A stretch of 64,000 bases of DNA from Mucilaginibacter agri (GCF_009928685.1 NZ_WWEO01000044.1:744001-808000); one strand, 5' to 3'. Numbered from the stretch's first letter, positions 18,159 to 27,421 are shown. Translations and numbers: made by a program. The notes: generated by a model not told the origin, from the sequence alone.

Positions 18159-18674
18159 TTAATTTGTTACATCAAATATTTTTATGTCAAAATCGAGTAT
18201 TGAATTTGCAGGCAAATTATACTGACTTTGCGGATATGGGCCGTATGCATAACGCGAAGACATTAGCAATCGTACTCTGCCCCCTTTATTAATTTTTGCA
18301 GCCTGTATACCTAGCTGCCAGCCCTTTATAGTTGCCCCCAATACGTACGAGGGGTTAAAATCATTAGTACTTGTAAACTGTGTTTCGGTACCGTTGTCAT
18401 TTATGTACTTAGCCGTAAATGAAACTGTAACCGATGTTGACGTAGTATACAAAGCAGCATCCGTACCGGGATCTTCTATAACATAGTAAACACCAATCGT
18501 ATCCGTTTTTGGTGCCCCTACGTGTACGGCATTCAGGTTGTTAGCCTTTATAAAGTCCGCCAGTTTCTGATCATCAATAGCAGCTTGCTTCTGTACATTG
18601 GTGGCAATGTCATTTGATTTTGTACACCCTGCAAAAACAATCAGGCATGCAATCGCTATAAACCACCTATTCAT
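18159..18674 (-). CDS. FKBP-type peptidyl-prolyl isomerase lipoprotein
   Basis: A 171-residue lipoprotein from the ATG at 18674, which gives the signal peptide MNRWFIAIACLIVFAGC (Cys17). The frame is open another 23 codons upstream, but a -7 promoter box lies inside that stretch, supporting the shorter start. One FKBP domain follows, with VSFTAKYI, IKGWQLGIQAAKINKGGRVRLLM and SSRYAYGPYP in the expected order. It is the single-domain partner of the two-domain protein 3 bp downstream. Confidence 0.83.
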   Translation of the reverse strand: MNRWFIAIACLIVFAGCTKSNDIATNVQKQAAIDDQKLADFIKANNLNAVHVGAPKTDTIGVYYVIEDPGTDAALYTTSTSVTVSFTAKYINDNGTETQFTSTNDFNPSYVLGATIKGWQLGIQAAKINKGGRVRLLMSSRYAYGPYPQSQYNLPANSILDFDIKIFDVTN

Positions 18675-18692
18675 ACACGTTTTTTCAAACGG

Positions 18693-18700
18693 CAAATTTA
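18693..18700 (-). promoter_or_regulatory. Putative -7 box for the FKBP lipoprotein operon
   Basis: TAAATTTG on the minus strand matches TAnnTTTG and ends 18 bases before the chosen ATG at 18674. No well-spaced -33 TTG was found; a TTTG lies only 13 bases further upstream. Confidence 0.4.
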
Positions 18701-18808
18701 TTGTTTTAAATTTCAAAAACGGCAGGTTAACATTTTTTAACATTTATAATTAACGGTAAGGGCTTTACAGAAATTATAGTCGGAGTTGCAGAAAGAGATA
18801 AATAGCAT

Positions 18809-19252
18809 TTAAGGCTTATAGTTAACCGTAAGCTTATTTATTTTTTTGAGGATATCGTTGAGGTAGTCTTTCTCTTTTTCCGTGATATGGGCATTAAGAT
18901 AATTGTTAAACTCTTTTACAACAATGCGTGCCATGCGGCGTTTCTCTTTACCCAAATCTGTAAGATATATTTTAACAGAGCGCTTATCACCTTTATTCAA
19001 TTCGCGGTAAATAAGGCCCATTTTTTCGACCTGATTAAGCATGCGCGATAGGCTGGTTGATTTGGCACCGATAAGCGCCGCCACCTGCGAAACAGTAGTT
19101 CCCTCCTCTTCGTCAATATTGATCAACAGGTATCCGATAGATTGCGTAATGTCAAATTCGGCTACGATCTGATTGTATCGGTTGGCCATAGTTTGCCATA
19201 CAATCTTGAGCAAATAGTCGATGGTTTCGTGGTTTTTCGCCTTAGTATGCAT
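18809..19252 (-). CDS. MarR-family transcriptional regulator
   Basis: A 147-residue winged-helix regulator from the ATG at 19252 (a TTG three codons earlier is excluded by the promoter). The winged helix is clear: TVSQVAALIGAKSTSLSRML is the helix-turn-helix, followed by the wing ELNKGDKRSVKIYLTDLG. Helices on both ends form the dimer interface. It stands between the FKBP pair and ggt on the same strand. A full TTG-N20-TACATTTG promoter abuts the start codon. Target genes unknown. Confidence 0.87.
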   Translation of the reverse strand: MHTKAKNHETIDYLLKIVWQTMANRYNQIVAEFDITQSIGYLLINIDEEEGTTVSQVAALIGAKSTSLSRMLNQVEKMGLIYRELNKGDKRSVKIYLTDLGKEKRRMARIVVKEFNNYLNAHITEKEKDYLNDILKKINKLTVNYKP

Positions 19253-19258
19253 GCATAT

Positions 19259-19289
19259 CAAATGTAAGCCGATATTATCTACTAATCAA
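19259..19289 (-). promoter_or_regulatory. Bacteroidota-type promoter for marR
   Basis: TTG (19287-19289) and TACATTTG (19259-19266) on the minus strand with a 20-base spacer: a full match to the Bacteroidota -33/-7 consensus. Only six bases separate the -7 box from the ATG at 19252, so the message may start at or next to the AUG. Confidence 0.65.
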
Positions 19290-19301
19290 GTGTATTTTAA
19301 T

Positions 19302-21002
19302 TTACCAGCCAATAGCGGTATCGTCGCCACGCGGATCGGCTCCGCCTTGTAACATCCCCTTGGTAACCAATATGGCATCAACCCTGCCGCTTGCTCCTGT
19401 CACTACTAACTTGTACCCTTTTTGCTTTAACTTCTCTTTCACCTCGGTACTTAACGTTGCGTCGGTTTCTATATTAACCTGATCGGGCAGCCATTGGTGG
19501 TGAAACCTTTTGGACTCAACGGCTTGCTGCATTTGTTGGTCGAACTCTATTACATTTAAAATGGTTTGAAAAACAGATGTGATAATGGTAGATCCACCCG
19601 GGGTACCAACCACCATAAACAGCTTACCATCTTTTTCGACAATAGTAGGTGTCATAGAGGATAGCATGCGTTTACCCGGCTGGATGCTGTTAGCCTTGCC
19701 ACCGGTAAGGCCGAACATATTGGGCACACCTGCCTTGGCGCTAAAGTCATCCATCTCGTTATTCAACAAAAAGCCAGCGCCTTTAACAACTATCTTAGAC
19801 CCGAAGCCACCGTTAAGCGTGGTGGTGATAGATACCGAATTACCATCACGGTCTACAATTGAATAGTGCGTGGTTTGGTCGCTTTCATAACCTGCAAATG
19901 TTCCCGGGTTTATCTCACTGCTTGGAGTGGCTTTATCCCAATTGAAGCTTTTCATCCGGGAGGTAATGTATTCGGGGTTTAACAAACTATCAACCGGAAC
20001 TTTAAAAAAGTCAGGGTCGCCAAGGTATTTAGAACGATCTGCATATACACGTCGTTCGGCCTCAACAATAAGTTGCACAGTCGAATCTTGATTGTACCCC
20101 CAACGATGCAGCGGATATTTCTCTACCGATTTAAGTAATTGCAACAATGCTATCCCCCCGCTCGATGGCGGCGGCATGGTGATTATCTTGTAGTCTTTGT
20201 ATTTGCCAATAATTGGTTTGCGCCAAACTGCATGGTAATCTTTTAAATCTTGCAAGGTGATCTTGCCGTTGCCGCTTTTCATTTCTTCGGCCAATTGATT
20301 GGCCACCTTGCCTTCATAGAAACCTGCGCGACCTTTATCACGAATTTGCTCCAAAGTGTTAGCCAGGTCTTCCTGCACCAACAAATCACCGGCTTGCCAT
20401 GGCGTATCTTTCAGAAAATAATTTTTACCCGGGTTCAGCGTTTTAAAACTTTCGGCGCTACGATTCAAATCATTGGCCAGATGAGTCGTGATCTTGAATC
20501 CTTTACGGGCCAGATCAATAGCAGGTTGAACCAGATCAGCCCATTTTAATTTACCATATTTTGCATGGGCCTGTACCATCCCATCAACCGATCCTGGTAC
20601 TCCCGACGCCTGGTGGGTTGAGATACTCATATCGGGCACCACGTTTCCGGCGGCATCCAAAAACATATTTGTGTTGGCCGATGCAGGCGCCTTTTCTCTA
20701 AAATCTAAAGTAGCTGGCATCCCTTTAACCGGACGAAAAACCATAAACCCACCGCCACCTATATTACCTGCCTCGGGCAATGTTACTGCCAGCGCAAATT
20801 GTACAGCAACCGCAGCATCTACCGCATTCCCACCCTTCTTGAGTATGTCAACCCCAACCTGAGAAGCATCCGGATAAGCGCATACCACCATGCCATTTTT
20901 ATACAATTTTACATTGTCGGCAGGTTGACTATAGCTTATTGCAGATGATAACAGCAGAGCACTAAAAAGTACCTGGGTTGAAGTTTTAATTAGGGAATTC
21001 AT
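19302..21002 (-). CDS. ggt: Gamma-glutamyltransferase
   Basis: A periplasmic N-terminal-nucleophile hydrolase that cleaves the gamma-glutamyl bond of glutathione and similar compounds. From the ATG at 21002 it is 566 residues; starts two and 21 codons earlier exist. The signal peptide ends SYSQ. The N-terminal subunit has GGNAVDAAVAVQFALAV and GNIGGGGFMVF; autoprocessing would occur before the Thr of QTTHYSIVD, giving the small subunit with the Gly-Gly oxyanion region GTPGGSTI. The length is normal. Monocistronic, divergent from the outer-membrane protein gene. Confidence 0.92.
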   Translation of the reverse strand: MNSLIKTSTQVLFSALLLSSAISYSQPADNVKLYKNGMVVCAYPDASQVGVDILKKGGNAVDAAVAVQFALAVTLPEAGNIGGGGFMVFRPVKGMPATLDFREKAPASANTNMFLDAAGNVVPDMSISTHQASGVPGSVDGMVQAHAKYGKLKWADLVQPAIDLARKGFKITTHLANDLNRSAESFKTLNPGKNYFLKDTPWQAGDLLVQEDLANTLEQIRDKGRAGFYEGKVANQLAEEMKSGNGKITLQDLKDYHAVWRKPIIGKYKDYKIITMPPPSSGGIALLQLLKSVEKYPLHRWGYNQDSTVQLIVEAERRVYADRSKYLGDPDFFKVPVDSLLNPEYITSRMKSFNWDKATPSSEINPGTFAGYESDQTTHYSIVDRDGNSVSITTTLNGGFGSKIVVKGAGFLLNNEMDDFSAKAGVPNMFGLTGGKANSIQPGKRMLSSMTPTIVEKDGKLFMVVGTPGGSTIITSVFQTILNVIEFDQQMQQAVESKRFHHQWLPDQVNIETDATLSTEVKEKLKQKGYKLVVTGASGRVDAILVTKGMLQGGADPRGDDTAIGW

Positions 21003-21192
21003 GTACATGCAAAAATTAAGATCACTAAATAAATACTTTATTTTTAATATCTGACACACAGCCATCGAAATAAAATTTTCTTCACTTTTATTGTCAGAGA
21101 ATCAAAAGCATAGCCCTCTTTGGTAACATTTTTGAGACAAGCCGGGTCATAAAAATCAATAAACGGCGTTTAGTTGTAATAAATCGTACACT

Positions 21193-21681
21193 ATGAAAAA
21201 GACCATCTACTTTATTATTGTAATAACAGCATTTGTAATAACGGGTAAACAAGCACAGGCACAAGTAAGCTACCGATCGGCCGTGGGACTAAAATTTGGG
21301 GGATATGAGATCGGTCCGTCCATTAAATATTTCTTCGATAACGACCAGGCGATTGAAGGGATTTTAGGCTTTCGCAAAGGTGGTGCAGTGGTAACGGGAC
21401 TATACGAAAAGCATGTACCTATTTTTAATGTTGATAAGCTAAACTTCTACTATGGCGGCGGCTTCCACATTGGTGGCATAGATAAAGGCACTTATAACGA
21501 CGGCCGCGATTACTACGATAACAGGCGCATCCTAATTGGCCTAGATGGTGTTATCGGTGTAGAATATACCATACCGCAAACTCCCATAAGCCTCAGCGTA
21601 GACCTCGATCCGCGTATCGAATTTGCAACCGGATCTACCTTCGACCTGGCACCGGCCCTTGGCATTAAATATTCTTTCTAG
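21193..21681 (+). CDS. Small outer-membrane beta-barrel-like protein
   Basis: A 162-residue exported protein with a signal peptide ending AQAQ at residue 24. The mature part alternates polar and aromatic residues in strands (YRSAVGLKFGGYEIG, LNFYYGGGFHIGGI, ISLSVDLDPRIEF) and ends with a terminal Phe, typical of a small outer-membrane barrel. No specific family function recognised. It is convergent with the S8 protease gene, only 3 bp apart. Confidence 0.65.
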   Translation: MKKTIYFIIVITAFVITGKQAQAQVSYRSAVGLKFGGYEIGPSIKYFFDNDQAIEGILGFRKGGAVVTGLYEKHVPIFNVDKLNFYYGGGFHIGGIDKGTYNDGRDYYDNRRILIGLDGVIGVEYTIPQTPISLSVDLDPRIEFATGSTFDLAPALGIKYSF

Positions 21682-21684
21682 GCG

Positions 21685-24600
21685 TTAGCGCACTATAATT
21701 ACTTTCTTGGCATAAAGTTTATCGGCAAGGATAATGCGTAGCACATAAGTGCCCGGTGGCAGCCCGTTGACATTGAGTGCCGTACTGAAATTGCCTTCCG
21801 TTACGGTGCGCTTATCGGTATACATTACCTGGCCAAGGCTATTGATGAAAGACATGCTGAGGTCGCCACCTGTTTTGGCCACGAACAACACATTAAGCGT
21901 GCTTGACGCCGGCACCGGGAAAATGGTAAGTCCGATGTCGGTACTATTATCCGGGTGAAGTGCAGTTTGGGCAAATGCAAAATTATCAGACAATGCCGTG
22001 CAAGTACCGCTAACGGCAACACTCACCTGGTAGTTGCCACTTTCTGTTGCTTTAAAGGTTTGTTCGGTGGCACCAGTAATTAATGTGCCATTATAATACC
22101 ATTGATTACCTGTAGCATAATTCGAGCTCAACACATTTACATTTTGGGTAATGAGTGGTTTGGTTAAAGTAACCGCCATACGGCTGGCAGATGAACAGCC
22201 GTAACTACGGATATGCATATCGTACAAATAATAATAATAACTTGTTGAATTTGGCGTAGCTGTGTTACCTGTTATGCTGAAGATACCACCAATGGTAAAT
22301 GGATAACCGGTAACCCCTGCGTTACTTCTGAAGATGGTAGCATCGTCATCATAACTTATATTGATGGTATATGCTCCTGCCGATGGAAAGATCAAATTAA
22401 GTGGATAAACTGCGCCTTGGTCTGCGGCATCATCAGCAGCGTTGCCAGCAGTTGGCGGTACGGCCACGCTACGCGTAAGTGCTGCGTTAATGGTAGTGGT
22501 AGAAACTATTTGCCCCGATGCATCGGCCACCGTAAATGTTATTTTACCGGCATTGCCTATATACAAACGGGCGCTTTCCAGCACCATAGGCGCCTGCGTA
22601 GTTACGTTAATGGCCGGCGTATATTGGTTGTATCCGCCACCTGTAAATGCAGCTTTTGTTGTTGGGCCAACCGTGCCGCTAAAGTCATTAATGCCCGCAT
22701 AATACGTATTGTCAATTGGCGCCGTGTTGGTTGATGCAGGTGAACCCGCGGCAATGGGGATAACATCATTAAGGTGTGAGTACCACAAAAGCGTGCCATC
22801 CGACGCTGTGCCCGAAAGCTGATAGCTATTGGTATTGTTACAATAATAGGCCGACAAATTTGACGCCACCGGCACAGAGCCAATAACCAGCGATGTTGTT
22901 GTTTGATCATTAGCAACAACCAGATCGTTTGGTAATTTGGTGGCACCAGTGATGGTATAAGTTACACCCGCTAAAGTGGTATATGTATTGGTAAAGGTAT
23001 AGTCTGCTTGCGAGCCCGGGGTGATAGAACCGGTAAAAGTTTCGTTAAAAGTAGTTACGGTATTATCCGGCGCGGTAACGGTTAACGTTACAGGTATGGT
23101 GCTTAGCGTTTGCGTGCCGAAGTTTCTGATAGTTATCACCAATTTAGTTGGCCCTGCGCATGCGCCCGAAGCTGTGCTGCTATTTACCGCCACAACACCT
23201 GCATCAAGCGCTGGCTGCACAAATTGTACCCGGTAATCTTCGGTCTCGCCTTTAGCATAAGTTCCGCAAGCGGTAACAGCAGCAGGATCAGATGTTTCGG
23301 TTAGTACTACACGCAAACGAGTATAATTACCAATGGTAACTCCTGTTGGTACCGTAACGCTGGCATTAAATACCCCGGTTGCATTGATCACGCCGGAAGT
23401 AGCAACCACTTCACCACTGTCGTCAAAATCGCCGTCGGCGTTCCAGTCAATAAAAACCTTAGCTATTTTATTAAAGTTACTGCCGCATGTGCCCAGCGTT
23501 AGGCTTAACGGATAAGTTTTACCCGGTTCTAATTGCACGGTGTATGTCCCGCTATAATCGGCATAAGTAGTGCAACCCGCAACCGGAGTATTCGTCACAT
23601 TAGATAACGTAAACTTATTAATTCTCGAATCGGCACTGGAAGCGGGGGCAGAAGTACAATAAGCCGCGCCCCCCACACCAGTCACAATTAACGAATAAGC
23701 CTGGCTGCCCGATTGTAGCGTATTTTTATGACTGATGGTAATAGTATATTGTTTACCCGGTACAACGTTAGCAATATAAACCTGCTCTATATTATCACGA
23801 ATATTATCTCCAGTTGTTGCCGCTACAGCAGGTTGATCGGGGTTTAGTACCCAAGGCATAAAGGTCGTAGTGCCATCGCTTATGCGAATATCTAAATCGT
23901 TCACCAGTTTAGGGGTACGGCTATTCAGGGTGCCATCGGCGGTGGCCGCAGCGGCAGGATCAGTCCAGGAGATAGAAGCCATCAGCACACCATCGCCCGA
24001 GGCAACTACCGGGATGGTTTTGGTTTGCCCTTGCGTCAACACATCTTCAATAACCAAACTTTTGGTGCCGTTGTCGGTAATCGCTTGCGCTGCTTTTGCC
24101 ATATCTAACAGGCCCCAACCGTAAATATAGTCTGGGCCGATATTTCCACTATCAAAAGCCGTGTGACAAGCCAGGCCTTTTAAAGTAGCCGAATGCATAA
24201 ACTTGCCTCCATTTTGCTTGGCATAATATTCTTGCAACAAGAGAAGCGAACCTGTAACATTGGGCGCAGCCATAGATGTGCCCGACAAAATAACATAGCT
24301 ATTATTACTGCTGCTGCCGGTCGACAATACGTTAACTCCCATGCCGCAGATATCCGGCTTAACGCGGCCATCATCGGTAGGCCCCCACGAACTGAAGGTT
24401 GCTATTGACACATCACTACGGGTACTTGGGCCAAACGGCAACGCATTTACGGCACCTACGGTCATGATATTTTTAGAGTTGGCATAATCCGGAATAATGT
24501 CATAGCTATCATTGCTGCTAATACCGGCGGGCCTCGCTCCTTTATCTACAAAAGTAGGATCAGTCCTGCTGCGCTCTCCCCAGTAATCGTCGCCAACTGC

Positions 24601-25422
24601 AGGGCCATTATAAATTCTATTATTACCCGCCGACTCCACAATTAGGTAGTAGGGTGCATTGTAAGCTATATTATCCCAGTCATGTGCCTGCGTACCATAA
24701 AACCCGAATTGGTAATCTTCGGTATCACCTGGCTTGCCATACCAGTTCCAACGGGTGCCATCGTAGTCCCAACCGGCAACTGTGCCATAGGAATGATTGG
24801 AAAGCAACAGGCTCGATGCTGCTGCAGTCATATCGGCCACGTCATTATCAAAAGTGTAAGAGTTAAGCGTGTTAGCTCCAAAAGACATGCCTTTTGCGGG
24901 CGCGTATACGCCTTTAGCTATCATAGTGCCTGCAACGTGGGTGCTATGCTCCAATACAGAGGCACCCGTAGTCTTAATGGTAATAGTTTTACCGGCAAAT
25001 TCCTGGTGGGAGGTTAGTACCGCTCCGCCATCAAATATCGCAAGCTTACCATTTAAAAAAGTGCTCGATCCGCTAAGACCTAAGTTGAGGCTGCCGCCCG
25101 GTTGTACCAGATTGGTACGGGTAGTTGCCGCAGATGTAGTATTATTATCTGTTTTAACAAACACAGGGAAGCCTGCATCGGTGATCCTATGCAATCGCAT
25201 TATGCCGCCATCTTTGCGAATGCTACTAAGATTCCAGTTATATTTTAGGGCCAACGTAGGAAATTGCTTGCGCTGCGCTTCGTAGATTTGATTAAGTTGC
25301 TGCGCCGACGCATTGAGTTCTGCCTTTTTTGCCTCGCTCACCAAAGGTTGCTGGGCTTGTGCGCGGCTAAACAGCAGGCACGAAACAAAAGAAAGGGCTA
25401 TTGCGAAACGGCTTTTATTCAT
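21685..25422 (-). CDS. Secreted S8 (subtilisin-like) protease with GEVED domain and T9SS sorting tail
   Basis: A 1245-residue exported serine protease. Signal peptide to about residue 23 (RAQAQ). The peptidase S8 domain shows the triad in order: Asp in AIFDGGAV, His in EHSTHVAGTM and Ser in SGTSMAAPN. It is followed by a jelly-roll-like segment, a GEVED domain (FIDWNADGDFDDSGE), a CARDB/adhesion-like Ig segment, an ASPIC-like region and the C-terminal type A sorting signal (IFPVPASSTLNV ... GTYVLRI ... KKVIIVR). The tail marks it as cargo for the type IX secretion system whose gldK-N genes are in this window. Probable role: extracellular protein degradation. Confidence 0.9.
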   Translation of the reverse strand: MNKSRFAIALSFVSCLLFSRAQAQQPLVSEAKKAELNASAQQLNQIYEAQRKQFPTLALKYNWNLSSIRKDGGIMRLHRITDAGFPVFVKTDNNTTSAATTRTNLVQPGGSLNLGLSGSSTFLNGKLAIFDGGAVLTSHQEFAGKTITIKTTGASVLEHSTHVAGTMIAKGVYAPAKGMSFGANTLNSYTFDNDVADMTAAASSLLLSNHSYGTVAGWDYDGTRWNWYGKPGDTEDYQFGFYGTQAHDWDNIAYNAPYYLIVESAGNNRIYNGPAVGDDYWGERSRTDPTFVDKGARPAGISSNDSYDIIPDYANSKNIMTVGAVNALPFGPSTRSDVSIATFSSWGPTDDGRVKPDICGMGVNVLSTGSSSNNSYVILSGTSMAAPNVTGSLLLLQEYYAKQNGGKFMHSATLKGLACHTAFDSGNIGPDYIYGWGLLDMAKAAQAITDNGTKSLVIEDVLTQGQTKTIPVVASGDGVLMASISWTDPAAAATADGTLNSRTPKLVNDLDIRISDGTTTFMPWVLNPDQPAVAATTGDNIRDNIEQVYIANVVPGKQYTITISHKNTLQSGSQAYSLIVTGVGGAAYCTSAPASSADSRINKFTLSNVTNTPVAGCTTYADYSGTYTVQLEPGKTYPLSLTLGTCGSNFNKIAKVFIDWNADGDFDDSGEVVATSGVINATGVFNASVTVPTGVTIGNYTRLRVVLTETSDPAAVTACGTYAKGETEDYRVQFVQPALDAGVVAVNSSTASGACAGPTKLVITIRNFGTQTLSTIPVTLTVTAPDNTVTTFNETFTGSITPGSQADYTFTNTYTTLAGVTYTITGATKLPNDLVVANDQTTTSLVIGSVPVASNLSAYYCNNTNSYQLSGTASDGTLLWYSHLNDVIPIAAGSPASTNTAPIDNTYYAGINDFSGTVGPTTKAAFTGGGYNQYTPAINVTTQAPMVLESARLYIGNAGKITFTVADASGQIVSTTTINAALTRSVAVPPTAGNAADDAADQGAVYPLNLIFPSAGAYTINISYDDDATIFRSNAGVTGYPFTIGGIFSITGNTATPNSTSYYYYLYDMHIRSYGCSSASRMAVTLTKPLITQNVNVLSSNYATGNQWYYNGTLITGATEQTFKATESGNYQVSVAVSGTCTALSDNFAFAQTALHPDNSTDIGLTIFPVPASSTLNVLFVAKTGGDLSMSFINSLGQVMYTDKRTVTEGNFSTALNVNGLPPGTYVLRIILADKLYAKKVIIVR

Positions 25423-25544
25423 GGTCAGTATTAGGCAGCAAGGTATCGTATCGGGCCTGCAAACCAGGTTTATATACGATGATTAAATTTATTTTGTTAA
25501 AGGTATATTATTACACGAAAAATAAAATGAATTTAGCACAAGCC

Positions 25545-25988
25545 ATGAAAATTTTTCTCTCCATATGTACGGTCGTTTTAATGGCCTGCCATAGTTTAAA
25601 ACCAACTCAAATGCAGCAGGGTATATCGGGTTATGTTTACCGGCAGAGCGGCAATCAAATGCCTGGCCCTAACCGCGCGCCGCAAAAACCACAAGGTTTA
25701 AAATGCGATTTGTACATCTATCAACCTACAAAACTTAACCGGGCCACCGGAAGCACCACAATATTTACGACGGTTAGCTCTAAACTGGTTTTAGTAGTGC
25801 ATACCGATAGTACAGGCCATTATAAAGCTAACTTACCAACCGGAAGATATTCGGTGTTTATAAGTACCGATAAACACGAGTTTTTTGCCGATGAAAGCGA
25901 TGGAGAAGGTATTTTAAACCCCATCGAAGTTTTGGAAGGGAAAGTTACCGAACGAAATTGGGTGTACAGAAAAGGCGCCGCTTATTAG
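25545..25988 (+). CDS. Lipoprotein with carboxypeptidase-regulatory-like fold
   Basis: A 147-residue lipoprotein from the ATG at 25545; an in-frame ATG six codons earlier is also possible, and the frame is open back to 25401. MKIFLSICTVVLMAC places the lipidated Cys at 15. The mature part (ISGYVYRQSGNQMPG ... TDSTGHYKANLPTGRYSVFIS) resembles the transthyretin-like carboxypeptidase regulatory repeat common in Bacteroidota surface proteins. Function unknown. It is divergent from the S8 protease. Confidence 0.7.
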   Translation: MKIFLSICTVVLMACHSLKPTQMQQGISGYVYRQSGNQMPGPNRAPQKPQGLKCDLYIYQPTKLNRATGSTTIFTTVSSKLVLVVHTDSTGHYKANLPTGRYSVFISTDKHEFFADESDGEGILNPIEVLEGKVTERNWVYRKGAAY

Positions 25989-26377
25989 GCGATTTTACGC
26001 GGCCATTTGGTGCATGGTGCATTGCACCACATGCACCACTGTGTTCCTACTTAAAAGTCATTTTTTGGATTTTAACCAATACATCTGTCTAAGAACTAAT
26101 ATTTTACAAAAACAATCATTTGTCTAAAAAAGTGATTGTGTTCCACCTTTAATTACTTTTAAGTCTTTTTTGGTGACAAAATGTTGCCAGCGGCTATGTG
26201 GGATAGTTTACTAGAGGGGCATTTTGCAAGCTCTTCTTCATAAGCATTAGTACTCAACCCCCATCCTGCCGTTGGATACTTGCCACCAACTATAAGTTAA
26301 ATTTGAAGAAATTGTATATTATTGTAAAAAAGCACTAGCCACCTTTACCTGTTCAACCAAAAATATCACCCCGTAAC
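25989..26377. other. Gene-free AT-rich gap with one palindrome
   Basis: No convincing coding frame. The only structure seen is a near-perfect palindrome at 26009-26037 (GGTGCATGGTGCA facing TGCACCACATGCACC). The remainder is AT-rich with several homopolymer runs. Confidence 0.5.
26009..26037. repeat. Near-perfect palindrome GGTGCATG...
   Basis: A 13-15 bp dyad with one two-base insertion, starting 21 bases past the lipoprotein stop codon. It may act as an mRNA end hairpin, but no T-run follows. Confidence 0.45.
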
Positions 26378-26701
26378 ATGTTTTTAGGTTATAACGGATG
26401 CCGGATTACAATAGAAGATGATTTGATCAGATGCAGTTATGGCAGCCCTTACAATACCAGACGTTGGCAAATAACGTTAACCGATACCGAAATTTGCTTT
26501 ACTTCTGAAGGGAAAAAGAAACGCGTTTTTAAAATCGACGAAATTAAAGAATTTCAGTTTGAGATGGGCAATGGAGCTATCGGAAGGAGTTATAAAGATA
26601 TTCCTGCAGCTTTTGTGTACATAATATTAAACCCCCCAACCTGGCGCAAGTATGCAGCGTTAGGAAGCGGGCTGAGTACTTGTGCCTTTACGATAAACTG
26701 A
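26378..26701 (+). CDS. Hypothetical protein whose C-terminus is encoded by a REP arm
   Basis: A 107-residue frame beginning with an ATG. The first 84 residues look like a compact beta-rich soluble domain (RITIEDDLIRCSYG, RWQITLTDTEICF, RVFKIDEIKEFQF). I recognise no family. From about residue 86 (PPTWRKYAALGS) the sequence is read from the left inverted-repeat arm of the neighbouring RAYT unit, so the original 3' end was probably replaced or cut by that insertion. It may therefore be a truncated gene remnant. Confidence 0.45.
   Translation: MFLGYNGCRITIEDDLIRCSYGSPYNTRRWQITLTDTEICFTSEGKKKRVFKIDEIKEFQFEMGNGAIGRSYKDIPAAFVYIILNPPTWRKYAALGSGLSTCAFTIN
26636..26687 (+). repeat. Left inverted-repeat arm of the RAYT unit
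   Basis: CCAACCTGGCGCAAGTATGC continuing with AGCG (24 bases) followed by a variable 16-base segment and GTACTTGTGCCT. The reverse complement of both blocks occurs at 27316-27368 on the other side of the transposase gene. Confidence 0.85.
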
Positions 26702-26721
26702 CCTAAACTGTATATCTAATA

Positions 26722-27297
26722 ATGAGTACCAAATATAAATTTCATAAACAAGACGGTCTGTACTTTATAAGTTTTGCAGTTGTTGGCTGGATAGATCTAT
26801 TTATACGAAATGAGTATAAACAAATATTACTGGATAGCTGGCAATATTGCCAAAAGCAGAAGGGCTTACAGATTTATGGCTGGGTTATCATGACCAGCCA
26901 TGTGCACATGATTATCGGTACAGAAAAAGATGATATGCAAAATATTGTAAGAGATATGAAAAGGCATACATCGATGGCCTTGAGGAATGCGATCAGTACT
27001 CATCCACAAGAAAGCAGGCGCGAATGGATATTAAAAATGATGCAGGAAGCAGGACAGCTTAATAGCAATAATGTAGGGTTTCAACTTTGGCGACAGGATA
27101 ATCATCCTATTGAATTGTATACCGCCGATATGATGCATCAGAAATTAGATTACATTCATAATAATCCCGTGACAGCTGGTTTTGTAGAAAATGCAGAACA
27201 TTATTTATTTAGCAGCGCCCGTGATTATTATAATTTACCATCACTTTTACCGGGAGTAATAAAGATTAATCCCCATTGTTGCGAGCTAATTCGATAA
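26722..27297 (+). CDS. REP-associated tyrosine transposase (RAYT, Y1/HUH)
   Basis: A 191-residue single-strand transposase of the IS200/IS605-related RAYT class, which mobilises or maintains REP palindromes. The HUH metal motif is SHVHMII (about residues 54-60), and the catalytic Tyr candidate lies in the C-terminal helix around MHQKLDYIHNNPV, followed by the typical end EHYLFSSARDYY. Full length. It is flanked by two matching inverted arms at 26636-26687 and 27316-27368, and REP-like palindromes lie just downstream. Domesticated single-copy genes are normal for this family. Confidence 0.9.
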   Translation: MSTKYKFHKQDGLYFISFAVVGWIDLFIRNEYKQILLDSWQYCQKQKGLQIYGWVIMTSHVHMIIGTEKDDMQNIVRDMKRHTSMALRNAISTHPQESRREWILKMMQEAGQLNSNNVGFQLWRQDNHPIELYTADMMHQKLDYIHNNPVTAGFVENAEHYLFSSARDYYNLPSLLPGVIKINPHCCELIR

Positions 27298-27315
27298 AGG
27301 CGGTTAATGCTATAT

Positions 27316-27368
27316 AGGCACAAGTACACTACCACACAGACCTTCGCTGCATACTTGCGCCAGGTTGG
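27316..27368 (-). repeat. Right inverted-repeat arm of the RAYT unit
   Basis: AGGCACAAGTAC then, after a 17-base variable segment, the 24-base reverse complement of the left arm core (CGCTGCATACTTGCGCCAGG and TTGG). The arms match exactly in both conserved blocks and differ in the segment between. Confidence 0.85.
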
Positions 27369-27369
27369 A

Positions 27370-27386
27370 GACACGCGTGCGCTAAC
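27370..27386 (-). repeat. REP-like partial palindrome
   Basis: GACACGCGTGCGCTAAC; its reverse complement, GTTAGCGCACGCGTGTC, matches the core of the palindromes at 28001, 28065 and 29308. It abuts the right arm of the RAYT unit. Confidence 0.6.
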
Positions 27387-27421
27387 ACCAGGGTTGGCTA
27401 TCGCACATGACTGTCCTAAAT

